A DNA stretch of 64,000 nt from positions 107,033-171,032 of the forward strand of contig CAMNXA010000002.1 of the NCBI GenBank assembly GCA_946566685.1. Reading direction: 5' to 3'. This stretch comes from an uncultured Lachnospiraceae bacterium. GTDB lineage: Bacteria; Bacillota; Clostridia; Lachnospirales; Lachnospiraceae. Of this stretch, positions 1 through 8,293 are shown piece by piece (the stretch's first letter is position 1; each line of letters opens with the position of its first letter). Made by a program: the position numbers and the translations under genes. The notes below the pieces were generated by a model. The model was given only the letters and a program-made list of their open reading frames with translations. It was not told where the DNA came from and made no database searches.

Positions 1-1418
1 CCGCGTTCATATCCGTCCCGCCAGCCAAGGCTGTAATGGGTACTGTAAGTCAGATCCGTCACCGTAAAAAACAGCTTTCCCTCAAGATATTCAATCCCTT
101 CCACCTGCTGCACCGTCCTGCTGTCCTTTGTGGTTGCAATACCAAGTTCCTCACTCTCTTCCACCGTAAGCAAAACATAACAGATTCCGGAAGTATCCGG
201 ATAGAACACGATGGAATCGGTGGGATTCTCATACAGGTACACCCGTGGTTCATCATATGCCGTAAATCCCTCCCATGGAATAATACCTTTCTGTGTTTTT
301 CCAAACAATCTGATCTGACGTACTGAATTTTCTCCCAGCAAAAAATCATATTTTTCCTCATGTGGGGTACAATACAGCGACCTGTTTTGTCCATCATCGT
401 ACAGATAGAAATACTCGTGGTAGGAAGTGAACAAGAGTTTACACCTGCTGCCGTCTTTTCTCATGCCATAAATCAGGCCGCCGGAATATATGTGCGCCGT
501 TCCGTTGGTGGTTCCCACCGAAAAATAAAGGTCATCGCCCAATATCTGAAAAAAAGGAATGAAAAGCGGTGAAGGGGCTATATTCTCAAGATACTCTCTT
601 GTTCTCTCCTCATGGGCATCTATATATTCCTGCATGGTGACTGTCAGTAATTCTTTCTCATTTCCCTGATAATCCATAGCATATAAATGCAGGTCATAGG
701 ACTCCGTTTCCTCGTTCTCCACGAGTTGGTAATAAAACACCTCTTCTTCCGTGGCCCCCAGATATTCTGCCCCGCGCTCCGGATATGATTTGGACACCAG
801 GACATGCTCGCGCCCGTCCTTGGCGTTAATCCAGGAAATTCCATCATTCCCGAAAATCCCATCATACTTCCAGCTACAGATAATCCTGCTTCCCGCCACA
901 TCAAGTATCCGATCGGCGGCATATTCTGTCACATCGCTGCCATCCAGTGCACAGGAATAGACTACCGAAACTTCGGATAATCCCTTTAACTTCCATTTCT
1001 GGGAATAAATCCTGTCCTCCACAATGTACATCCCTTCATAACCGTAATCCACTCCCACCTGCGTCACGCTTCCATCGCGTTCCATGCACATGAGTTCTTT
1101 TTCCGTACCCGCGATTGGCGAAAAGTACCCCCACATGCCGCCTTCTTCCATATCCTCATCAGAATACTGTCTGTAGTAAATTCTACCCTCCCACGCGGCA
1201 TACAATTTGTTTTTCATAGGCGGGAGATCAGACAAATCATAAGATACGGGGCCGAAGTCATACTGTATGACGTCTGCTTCCTGCGCTTTCCCCGCAGGTT
1301 TGTCTGTCCCGGTTTTTCCAGCAGAGCTGTCTGTCCCAAAGCCTGTAAGCAGACCGGCCGCAGAGACTGCGGCCGCTGTCATACAGACTTTCCGGAATAT
1401 TCTTTGTATTGATTTCAT
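1..1418 (-). CDS. Secreted protein of unknown function, 3' end beyond the window
   Basis: The reading frame is open from an ATG at 1418 to the left edge (472 codons, no stop), so the C-terminus is missing. The N-terminus has a basic start, a hydrophobic stretch (about residues 12-26) and then a Ser/Gly/Lys-rich linker, so it should be exported. The position where a lipoprotein cysteine is expected reads LLTGFG, with Phe instead of Cys. The body repeats short motifs such as IYY, YSCALDGSD and LYAMDYQG, a pattern typical of beta-propeller or DUF5050-like extracellular proteins; that is inference only. The start lies 4 bp after the ileS stop, so it may be translationally coupled to or cotranscribed with ileS. 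No catalytic motif was recognised. Confidence 0.75.
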   Translation of the reverse strand, partial: MKSIQRIFRKVCMTAAAVSAAGLLTGFGTDSSAGKTGTDKPAGKAQEADVIQYDFGPVSYDLSDLPPMKNKLYAAWEGRIYYRQYSDEDMEEGGMWGYFSPIAGTEKELMCMERDGSVTQVGVDYGYEGMYIVEDRIYSQKWKLKGLSEVSVVYSCALDGSDVTEYAADRILDVAGSRIICSWKYDGIFGNDGISWINAKDGREHVLVSKSYPERGAEYLGATEEEVFYYQLVENEETESYDLHLYAMDYQGNEKELLTVTMQEYIDAHEERTREYLENIAPSPLFIPFFQILGDDLYFSVGTTNGTAHIYSGGLIYGMRKDGSRCKLLFTSYHEYFYLYDDGQNRSLYCTPHEEKYDFLLGENSVRQIRLFGKTQKGIIPWEGFTAYDEPRVYLYENPTDSIVFYPDTSGICYVLLTVEESEELGIATTKDSRTVQQVEGIEYLEGKLFFTVTDLTYSTHYSLGWRDGYER

Positions 1419-1422
1419 GGTA

Positions 1423-4400
1423 TTACACTTTTTCCACACCGATCGTAACTTTTTCACCATTGACATTCCACTCTTTGGAGACTGCAAGTTCCTCTTCCGT
1501 CACGATCGCTTCCGCCAGGACTTTGCCTGCAATCATCCCCTCATTCCTGGCCGCAATCTGCGCCACCTTCTCATTGCCGTTAATGGTGACTTTGATATGA
1601 TCCATAACCTCAAAGTCCGCATCTTTTCTCATGGTCTGAATCTTGCTGATGATCTCGTACACAAATCCTTCCTCAATCAGTTCTTCCGTCAGATTCGTGT
1701 CGAGCACCACCGTCACATAGTTGTCGGCCTCCGCGACGAAGCCTTCTTTCTGCGCCATATCAATCAGCAGATCTTCCTCCGCCAGGGAAACCTCCGTGCC
1801 GTCCACCGTAAAGGTAAGCGCACCGTTTGTCTTTAAGGTCTCCATAGCTGCACTGCCGTCCATATCGGACAGATATGCCTTGATACCGCCAAGCTGTTTA
1901 CCGTACTTAGGCCCCACGGTCTTAAGCTGAGGCTTGAAGCTGTAGGTTGTAAACGCAGACACATCATCCGAAAAGACAATCTGCTTCACGTTCAGCTCAT
2001 CCCTGATAATATCCTGATAGAAGTCGTCCAGTACTTTCTCGGCCTTCACATACATGGTGCCGATAGGCTGACGGTTCTTGATACTCGCCGTATTGCGGGC
2101 CGCCCGTCCCATAACCACGATTTTCAGGACTTCTTCCATGGATTCTTCCAGTTTCTTGTCAATCATCGCCTCGTCCGCCACGGGGAAGTCACACAGGTGG
2201 ATACTTTCCGGTGCATCCTGATCCACACTGCACACCAGATTTCTGTAGATTTCCTCCGTCATAAAGGGAACCATGGGCGCCGCACATTTACAGATGGTCA
2301 CAAGCGCCGTATAGAGGGTCATGTAGGCATTGATCTTATCCTGTTCCATGCCCTTTGCCCAGAAGCGTTCACGGCTTCTTCTCACATACCAGTTGCTCAT
2401 CTCGTCCACAAAGTTATCCAGAACCCTTGCGGCCTCCGGAATTCTGTACTGATCCAGGTGATTGTCCACTTCCTTGACCGCCGTATTTAATTTGGACAAC
2501 AGCCACTTATCCATAACCGGAAGCTTGTCATATTCCAGGCTGTATCTGGTCGCATCAAACTGGTCGATATTGGCATAGAGCACAAAGAAAGCGTAAGTGT
2601 TCCACAAAGTGCCCAGGAACTTCCTCTGTCCCTCCTGCACGGCCTTCCCATGGAACCGGTTTGGCAGCCAGGGCGCCGAATTAATATAGAAATACCAACG
2701 GATTGCATCCGCCCCGTAAGTCGCCAGCGCTTCAAAAGGATCTATCGCATTGCCCTTGGACTTACTCATCTTCTGCCCATTCTCATCCTGTATATGTCCC
2801 AGCACGATGACATTTTCAAATGACGATTTATTGAACAGCAGCGTAGACTCTGCCAACAGGGAATAGAACCACCCTCTGGTCTGATCCACCGCCTCACAGA
2901 TAAACTGCGCCGGAAACTGTTTCTCAAACAAATCCTGATTCTCAAACGGATAGTGATATTGTGCGAAAGGCATGGCGCCGGAATCAAACCAGCAGTCAAT
3001 CACCTCCGGCACTCGTTTCATAGTCTTGCCGCACTTCGGGCAAGTACAGGTAATCTCATCAATATAAGGTCTGTGCAGTTCCACCGTCTGCGCCGCCGGA
3101 TTACCGCTCATCTTCTCCAGTTCATCCCTGGAACCGATGGATTCCATATGACCGCAGGCCTCACATTCCCACACATTTAAAGGCGTCCCCCAGTAACGGT
3201 TCCTGGAAACTCCCCAGTCCTGAATATTCTCAAGCCAGTTACCGAAACGCCCCTCACCGATGGACTCCGGAATCCAGTTGACCGTCTTATTGTTGGCCAC
3301 CAGATCATCTCTAACTGCCGTCATCTTGATAAACCAGGACTCTCTCGCATAATAGATCAACGGCGTATCACAGCGCCAGCAGAAAGGATAATCATGCTCG
3401 AATTTGGGCGCATCAAACAACTTGCCCTCTTTATCCAGATCCTTGATGATCTCCGGATCCGCATCTTTTACGAATGTGCCTGCGTAAGCAGTCTCCTCAG
3501 TCATATTGCCCTTGCCGTCCACAAACTGCACAAGAGGCAGATCATACTTGCGGCCCACCTGGGCATCGTCTTCACCGAAAGCCGGTGCAATATGAACGAT
3601 ACCGGTACCATCCGTCATGGTAACATAGTTGTCGCAGGTCACATAATGGGCTTTTTTCTTCTGTCTTTCCGCTTCCTTACCGGCACAGACAAAAAGAGGC
3701 TCATACTCTTTATATTCCAGATCTGTGCCCACATAGGTCTCCAGAATCTCATAGGCAGGCGTATCGTCTTTAGCCAGTTTGCCAAGCACCGTATCTAACA
3801 GGGCCTGAGCCATATAATAGGTGTAGCCGTCCGCCGCCTTCACCTTCACATAGGTCTCATTTGGATTCACACAGAGCGCCACATTGGAGGGCAGTGTCCA
3901 GGGTGTGGTGGTCCATGCCAGGAAATAGGCATCCTCTCCCACTACCTTAAATCTTGCCACAGCGGAGCGCTCCTTTACCGCCTTGTAGCCCTGCGCCACC
4001 TCGTGGGAGGACAAAGGCGTTCCACAGCGCGGACAGTAAGGTACAATCTTAAAGCCCTTATAGAGAAGCCCCTTATCCCAGATCTGCTTGAGCGCCCACC
4101 ATTCCGACTCAATAAAGTCGTCATGATAAGTCACATAAGGATCATCCATATCCGCCCAGAAGCCCACTGTCTGAGAGAAGTCCTCCCACATGCCCTTATA
4201 CTGCCACACAGACTCCTTACATTTTCCGATAAAGGGATCCAGACCATATTCTTCTATCTGCTCCTTGCCGTCCAGACCCAGAAGTTTCTCCACTTCCAAT
4301 TCCACCGGCAGACCGTGGGTATCCCATCCCGCCTTACGGGGTACCATATATCCCTTCATGGTACGGTATCTGGGGATCATATCCTTCATGGCACGTGTCA

Positions 4401-4578
4401 ACACGTGTCCAATGTGCGGCTTGCCATTGGCCGTTGGCGGGCCGTCATAAAAAGTATAAGTGGGTCCTTCTTTCCTGGCCTCCATGCTCTTCCTGAAAAT
4501 GTCATTTTCTTTCCAGAACTGGCATACTTCTTTCTCTCTGTCCACAAAATTTAAGTTCGCGTCAACTTTCTGGTACAT
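1423..4578 (-). CDS. ileS: Isoleucyl-tRNA synthetase
   Basis: This class I aminoacyl-tRNA synthetase charges tRNA-Ile in the cytoplasm. The HIGH motif is at residues 55-58 (within GKPHIGH) and the KMSKS loop is at about residues 603-607. The connecting editing domain and the C-terminal anticodon-binding region follow. At 1051 residues it is longer than the roughly 920-residue IleS1 type and fits the long, eukaryote-like IleS2 type. The chosen ATG at 4578 begins MYQKVDANLNF and is preceded by GGAAGAGGAG. An in-frame upstream ATG at 4638 lies inside the T-box terminator and is not used. A complete T-box leader precedes the gene, so expression should rise when uncharged tRNA-Ile accumulates. A secreted-protein gene starts 4 bp downstream. 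Confidence 0.97.
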   Translation of the reverse strand: MYQKVDANLNFVDREKEVCQFWKENDIFRKSMEARKEGPTYTFYDGPPTANGKPHIGHVLTRAMKDMIPRYRTMKGYMVPRKAGWDTHGLPVELEVEKLLGLDGKEQIEEYGLDPFIGKCKESVWQYKGMWEDFSQTVGFWADMDDPYVTYHDDFIESEWWALKQIWDKGLLYKGFKIVPYCPRCGTPLSSHEVAQGYKAVKERSAVARFKVVGEDAYFLAWTTTPWTLPSNVALCVNPNETYVKVKAADGYTYYMAQALLDTVLGKLAKDDTPAYEILETYVGTDLEYKEYEPLFVCAGKEAERQKKKAHYVTCDNYVTMTDGTGIVHIAPAFGEDDAQVGRKYDLPLVQFVDGKGNMTEETAYAGTFVKDADPEIIKDLDKEGKLFDAPKFEHDYPFCWRCDTPLIYYARESWFIKMTAVRDDLVANNKTVNWIPESIGEGRFGNWLENIQDWGVSRNRYWGTPLNVWECEACGHMESIGSRDELEKMSGNPAAQTVELHRPYIDEITCTCPKCGKTMKRVPEVIDCWFDSGAMPFAQYHYPFENQDLFEKQFPAQFICEAVDQTRGWFYSLLAESTLLFNKSSFENVIVLGHIQDENGQKMSKSKGNAIDPFEALATYGADAIRWYFYINSAPWLPNRFHGKAVQEGQRKFLGTLWNTYAFFVLYANIDQFDATRYSLEYDKLPVMDKWLLSKLNTAVKEVDNHLDQYRIPEAARVLDNFVDEMSNWYVRRSRERFWAKGMEQDKINAYMTLYTALVTICKCAAPMVPFMTEEIYRNLVCSVDQDAPESIHLCDFPVADEAMIDKKLEESMEEVLKIVVMGRAARNTASIKNRQPIGTMYVKAEKVLDDFYQDIIRDELNVKQIVFSDDVSAFTTYSFKPQLKTVGPKYGKQLGGIKAYLSDMDGSAAMETLKTNGALTFTVDGTEVSLAEEDLLIDMAQKEGFVAEADNYVTVVLDTNLTEELIEEGFVYEIISKIQTMRKDADFEVMDHIKVTINGNEKVAQIAARNEGMIAGKVLAEAIVTEEELAVSKEWNVNGEKVTIGVEKV

Positions 4579-4594
4579 ACTCCTCTTCCTTTCC

Positions 4595-4634
4595 TTAAAA
4601 AATATGAAAGCCCCGTCCCAGTAAAAGGACGAGG
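4595..4634 (-). terminator. T-box intrinsic terminator of ileS
   Basis: On the minus strand, CCTCGTCC and GGGACGGGG can pair (4611-4634), followed by a U-rich run near 4597-4602. This is the conditional terminator of the T-box, competing with the antiterminator that contains 4641-4654. Confidence 0.85.
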
Positions 4635-4882
4635 CCAATTCTCGTTATACCACCTGTTACTCCCGCACCGACCGCCTTTTCAAATATAAAGCGCTCTATA
4701 CGTCATCCCATAACGGAGGATAGCCGGCGGTACTTACTGCTCTGCATCTTACTCCATACAAAAGGTTCGGCCCGCGACTCGGAAGTGATCTTCCCTGATC
4801 TTCTACTCATACCGGTCTTGCACCCTCACCGGCTCGCTGTGACTTTTGAAAATCAGCTACTGTCTTCTTCAACGTCTTTGAT
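4595..4882 (-). promoter_or_regulatory. T-box leader (isoleucine) controlling ileS
   Basis: Read on the minus strand, the leader shows the T-box hallmarks: an AGCGAGCCGG/GACCGG stem I region, a candidate AUC (Ile) specifier at 4787-4789 in the context AGATCACTTCC, the conserved T-box element GGTGGTATAACGAG (4641-4654), and a terminator hairpin ending about 20 nt before the ileS start. In the family, uncharged tRNA pairs with the specifier and the T-box bulge and favours the antiterminator. The specifier assignment was made by eye. Confidence 0.93.
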
Positions 4883-4888
4883 GATGCC

Positions 4889-4918
4889 ATTATAATTCCC
4901 GGCAATCAAAGTTGTCAA
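4889..4918 (-). promoter_or_regulatory. Sigma-A promoter of the ileS T-box transcript
   Basis: On the minus strand there is a perfect -35 TTGACA (4913-4918), an 18-bp spacer, and a perfect -10 TATAAT (4889-4894). The predicted start near 4882 coincides with the beginning of the T-box leader. Confidence 0.88.
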
Positions 4919-4919
4919 G

Positions 4920-4990
4920 AAGCAAATTTCTTCGCGGCCTCGGCTTCATCCGATAGTCACTCTTCAAATATTCCTTCGGAATTCAGCTTG
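4920..4990. repeat. Modular palindromic repeat element between GH32 gene and ileS leader
   Basis: This interval contains the palindrome ATTCCTTCGGAAT and the segment CGCGGCCTCGGCTTC, followed by CATCCGATAG. Both resemble, in inverted orientation, modules seen at 17530-17594, 22879-22999 and 54243-54302. It lies just upstream of the ileS promoter and just downstream of the GH32 stop, and carries no reading frame of its own. Confidence 0.5.
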
Positions 4991-5003
4991 CTTAAGAAGC
5001 TGC

Positions 5004-6485
5004 TTAATCTAAAGTAATTAAAATTTCCCATGCCTCATACTCCGCAAAAATATCCGTTGAACCCTCGGCGCAAATACTGATTCCATACCCGCGACCACCA
5101 TTTTCAGGAAATATCAAGTTTGTCATAACAGTTTCCCCCTGTTTTGCAAATACTTCTATCTGGGATACATCCATCAGAATTCGCAATTCTATCTTTTTTC
5201 CCAATCCCTTTACAGGCGCTTCATAAACACCCGGGAATGCATCATGAGGAATCAATCCGGAGTACCGCCGATCTACATAAAGCATCTCCTTTTGAAAATC
5301 ATATCCAATCCTTGTGCATTCCTTTCCACCGCTGGACAATCGAATTTCTGCCTTTCCCTTTTCCGGTTCCGGCGTCTCAAGTTTACAGGAGAAGTCCAAA
5401 GCAGAAAAGCAAACCGGGATCTGTTCCTCGTCCCCTGCCGTTAAAACATGTTTCTCTTTATGCAATATTAAATTTCTGCAATTCTCTAACTCCCTTACAG
5501 GCTGCTGATATATTCTAAGTCCTTCCCTTGTCAGCTTTAAATAGAGTTCCCGCACAAAGGAAAACTGTCCCTTAAATGGAGCCGTAGGCAGCACATCCCG
5601 ATACATCCAGTTATCACTCCACCCTATCATTAACCGCCTTTTGTCCTCGCCGGGAATATCATTCCATGTAACTCCGGCATAAAAATCCTTTCCGTAATCC
5701 ATCCATAAAACCTGTTCAGGAGGGTTATCATTCCGAAAAGTCTTCCCATTAAATTCCCCAATAAAATACTGCATTCCGGTTCCTCCTGCGGGCGCTCCAT
5801 TATTGATACTGACTGTCAGAACCCATCTTGTCTCTCCCATCTCGTCTTCCACAGGCATTTCAAATAAATCCGGACATTCCCAAACGCCCTCATGGCTTCC
5901 TTCTCCCTGTCCGAATTTCCCGGAAAATTCCCATTGAATCAGATTATTGGAACGGTAAAATTCAACCTGATCAAAACAGGCAAGCACCATAATCCAGCAG
6001 GAAAGAGGTGCATACCAAAAAACCTTGGGATCTCGGAAATCCTTGCGCTTTCCCTTTTCTTCATCTGGAATCAAAACAGGGTTATTTTTGTATTTCCGCC
6101 ACGATCTGCCTCTGTCACAGCTGTATGCCAACCCCTGGCTCTGCCGTACATCTACGTGCTCATTATAAGTAAATATCGCTACTAATACCTGTTCTTCTCC
6201 TTCCTGTAGACCGCTTGTATTGTCCCAATCTACTACAGCACTTCCTGACCATATTTGCCCGATTTCATCCGGCGCCAGTGCAAAAGGCAGACGCTTCCAG
6301 TGGAGAAGATCTCTGCTTACTGCATGTCCCCAATGAATCTGATTGTGCACATTATACTGGTGCATAAGATGATATTCTCCTTCATAATAAACCAGACCGT
6401 TTGGATCATTGATGACATGTTCCTGCGCAGTGTAGTGAAACCGAGGTCGATATGCTTCCTGTACATACTTGTTCTTTTTTTCCAT
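5004..6485 (-). CDS. GH32 beta-fructosidase (levanase/invertase/sucrose-6-phosphate hydrolase type)
   Basis: This glycoside hydrolase family 32 enzyme should release fructose from sucrose, sucrose-6-phosphate or short fructans. All three family signatures are present: NDPNG with nucleophile Asp27, RDPK with transition-state Asp152, and ECPD with acid/base Glu203. A C-terminal beta-sandwich region follows (about 340-493) and ends with the typical ISQIEVFAKQGE. No signal peptide is present, so it acts in the cytoplasm on imported oligosaccharide. It is the last gene of an SBP-permease-permease-GH32 operon, with 13 bp separating it from the upstream permease. The ATG at 6485 follows GGAGAGAAGAGCAG. 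With an ABC rather than PTS importer next door, unphosphorylated fructo-oligosaccharides are the likelier substrate. Confidence 0.93.
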   Translation of the reverse strand: MEKKNKYVQEAYRPRFHYTAQEHVINDPNGLVYYEGEYHLMHQYNVHNQIHWGHAVSRDLLHWKRLPFALAPDEIGQIWSGSAVVDWDNTSGLQEGEEQVLVAIFTYNEHVDVRQSQGLAYSCDRGRSWRKYKNNPVLIPDEEKGKRKDFRDPKVFWYAPLSCWIMVLACFDQVEFYRSNNLIQWEFSGKFGQGEGSHEGVWECPDLFEMPVEDEMGETRWVLTVSINNGAPAGGTGMQYFIGEFNGKTFRNDNPPEQVLWMDYGKDFYAGVTWNDIPGEDKRRLMIGWSDNWMYRDVLPTAPFKGQFSFVRELYLKLTREGLRIYQQPVRELENCRNLILHKEKHVLTAGDEEQIPVCFSALDFSCKLETPEPEKGKAEIRLSSGGKECTRIGYDFQKEMLYVDRRYSGLIPHDAFPGVYEAPVKGLGKKIELRILMDVSQIEVFAKQGETVMTNLIFPENGGRGYGISICAEGSTDIFAEYEAWEILITLD

Positions 6486-6498
6486 CTGCTCTTCTCTC

Positions 6499-7317
6499 CT
6501 ATCCCTTTACGGCTCCTGAACTCAGCCCCTTGATAAATTGTTTTTGAAAAACAAGAAAAATCACTGTAATCGGCGCAAGCCCAATCGCCGCCCCCGCAGC
6601 GAGGAGATTATAATCCGCTCCATAAGTCTGAAAAAAGGTGGAGATAGCAAGAGGTATGGTATGATAATTCTGATTCTGAAGGAAAAAAACAGCCTGGGCA
6701 TAATTATTCCAGATTCCCACCCCCTGCATAATAACCACAGTCGCCGTTATTGGCTTTAGCAAAGGAAAAACAATTCTCCAAAACGCCTGAAATCTTGTGC
6801 ATCCATCCATAATTGCCGCCTCCTCCAAAGACGGATTCATGGTACAGATAAAACTTTCATACAAAAAAACCGAAAACGGCAGACTTTGAGAGGCAAGCAA
6901 CATAATCATTCCCCAGTAAGTGTTAATTCCGTTTATTCTTCGCATCATAATATACAATGGAACCGTATTGATAATTCCCGGCACCATCATACTGAGTACC
7001 ATTATGTAAAAGATAACCCGATTGATCTTATTTTTTACCCTTGCCGCCGCATATCCTCCACATGCCGCACAAAAGACAAGTAAGAGTACAGCCCCTCCGG
7101 TTATGATAAGCGAACTGATCATGGCGCGTCCCATATTCGCTTTTTCCCATGCTTCAGAGAAGTTTTGAAATGCAAGCGCTTTGGGAAACCACTCTTCTGC
7201 AATAGAATCCCCCGAATTGCTTAGAGATAAATAAAACATAATATAAAAGGGTATCAGGAATACAAAAGCAGTTATCAAGACTACCGTTGCCATCACCCAC
7301 TTTTTTATCGTCTTCAT
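6499..7317 (-). CDS. CUT1 sugar ABC transporter permease, MalG type
   Basis: This is the second inner-membrane subunit of a carbohydrate importer (272 residues, about six membrane helices). The conserved cytoplasmic loop that contacts the ATPase reads LEEAAIMDGCTRFQAFWRIV, matching the EAA motif. The protein ends LSSGAVKG, as many MalG homologues do. The ATG follows GGGGGAGGCGGA and lies 11 bp after the stop of the partner permease. No ABC ATPase is encoded here, which fits clostridial CUT1 systems that share one MsmX-like ATPase encoded elsewhere. Operon context with the GH32 enzyme suggests fructo-oligosaccharide uptake. Confidence 0.94.
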   Translation of the reverse strand: MKTIKKWVMATVVLITAFVFLIPFYIMFYLSLSNSGDSIAEEWFPKALAFQNFSEAWEKANMGRAMISSLIITGGAVLLLVFCAACGGYAAARVKNKINRVIFYIMVLSMMVPGIINTVPLYIMMRRINGINTYWGMIMLLASQSLPFSVFLYESFICTMNPSLEEAAIMDGCTRFQAFWRIVFPLLKPITATVVIMQGVGIWNNYAQAVFFLQNQNYHTIPLAISTFFQTYGADYNLLAAGAAIGLAPITVIFLVFQKQFIKGLSSGAVKG

Positions 7318-7328
7318 TCCGCCTCCCC

Positions 7329-8213
7329 CTACATTTCAACTTCCTTATTCTTCATCCATCCCAGAGTAATCCCAATGGGTATGGCAATAATGAAAAACAT
7401 AATAAGCGCGATCGCCGTGGCATAACCGGCAAAGCCGTTAAACGACTGCCGATAAATGTAAATACTCAGGGATTCCGTGGCATAGCCAGGTCCTCCCATG
7501 GTAATCGCCATAATAATATCAAACACCGCCATGGAACCAATTATATTGTTAAAAATATTGATTTTTGCAGAGGGATATAAAAGAGGCCATGTAATATTTC
7601 GAAACGCCTGTATTTTCCCTGCTCCGTCTATCGTTGCCGCTTCATACAGATCCTTTGGCACAGATTGAAGCCCCGCCAGATATACCATCATTGGTCCCCC
7701 TGCAAACTGCCATACATTAACGATAATAATCAGCCACAGTGCTTTATCCGGCACACCCATCCAGTCAAAGGAAAGAGACGGTTCAAACCGCTGCAAAATC
7801 TGATCCAATACCCCTGTCCTGGGTGATAAAATAAGTGTCCACAAATACCCCATGATCAACGGACTGATAATCGATGGAAGATATATGACCATCCGCAGAA
7901 GCACCCGACTTTTCTTTTTAGAATCCACCAGTAGTGCCAAAAAAAGTCCGACTATATTTAAAAGGAACGGGCTGAGCAAGCCAAACACCACCGTTACCTG
8001 TATGGCATGGAGAGCGCGCTTGTCTGAGAAAAAACGTATAAAATTAGCAAATCCCACAAAATTCTTTTCCTCAGAAAAACCATTCCAGTCTGTCATGCTG
8101 ATTCCTGCCCCCTGACAAAGCGGAAGCACAAAAAATACCAAAAAGAGAACAGCCGCAGGCACTATCATAAATTTATGCAAATTTAAACTTATTGTATTTC
8201 CTATTTTTTTCAT
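7329..8213 (-). CDS. CUT1 sugar ABC transporter permease, MalF type
   Basis: This is the first membrane subunit of the importer (294 residues from the chosen start). It has an N-terminal helix around FMIVPAAVLFLVFFVLP and the EAA loop LYEAATIDGAGKIQAFRNIT. The ATG at 8213 (MKKIGN) is preceded by AGGAAAAAG. An in-frame ATG at 8255 has no ribosome binding site and lies in a hairpin, so it is rejected. It should form a heterodimer with the downstream MalG-type permease and receive sugar from the lipoprotein encoded upstream. Confidence 0.92.
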   Translation of the reverse strand: MKKIGNTISLNLHKFMIVPAAVLFLVFFVLPLCQGAGISMTDWNGFSEEKNFVGFANFIRFFSDKRALHAIQVTVVFGLLSPFLLNIVGLFLALLVDSKKKSRVLLRMVIYLPSIISPLIMGYLWTLILSPRTGVLDQILQRFEPSLSFDWMGVPDKALWLIIIVNVWQFAGGPMMVYLAGLQSVPKDLYEAATIDGAGKIQAFRNITWPLLYPSAKINIFNNIIGSMAVFDIIMAITMGGPGYATESLSIYIYRQSFNGFAGYATAIALIMFFIIAIPIGITLGWMKNKEVEM

Positions 8214-8244
8214 ATTATCTTTTTCCTGAACAAAATCATTATTA

Positions 8245-8284
8245 AGTAAAGTCACAAAATATTGTGCTACTTTGTGACTTTACT
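8245..8284 (-). terminator. Perfect 14-bp inverted repeat between binding-protein and permease genes
   Basis: AGTAAAGTCACAAA (8245-8258) and its exact complement (8271-8284) flank a 12-nt loop. It sits between the binding-protein stop and the permease start. Such intercistronic hairpins usually protect the abundant binding-protein mRNA or cause partial termination. No long U tract follows, so processing/stability is more likely than full termination. Confidence 0.7.
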
Positions 8285-8293
8285 ATTTACCTG

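Noticed and set aside
4579..4638. N-terminal extension of IleS from an ATG at 4638
   Set aside because: It overlaps the T-box terminator and has no ribosome binding site; the homologous N-terminus begins at 4578.
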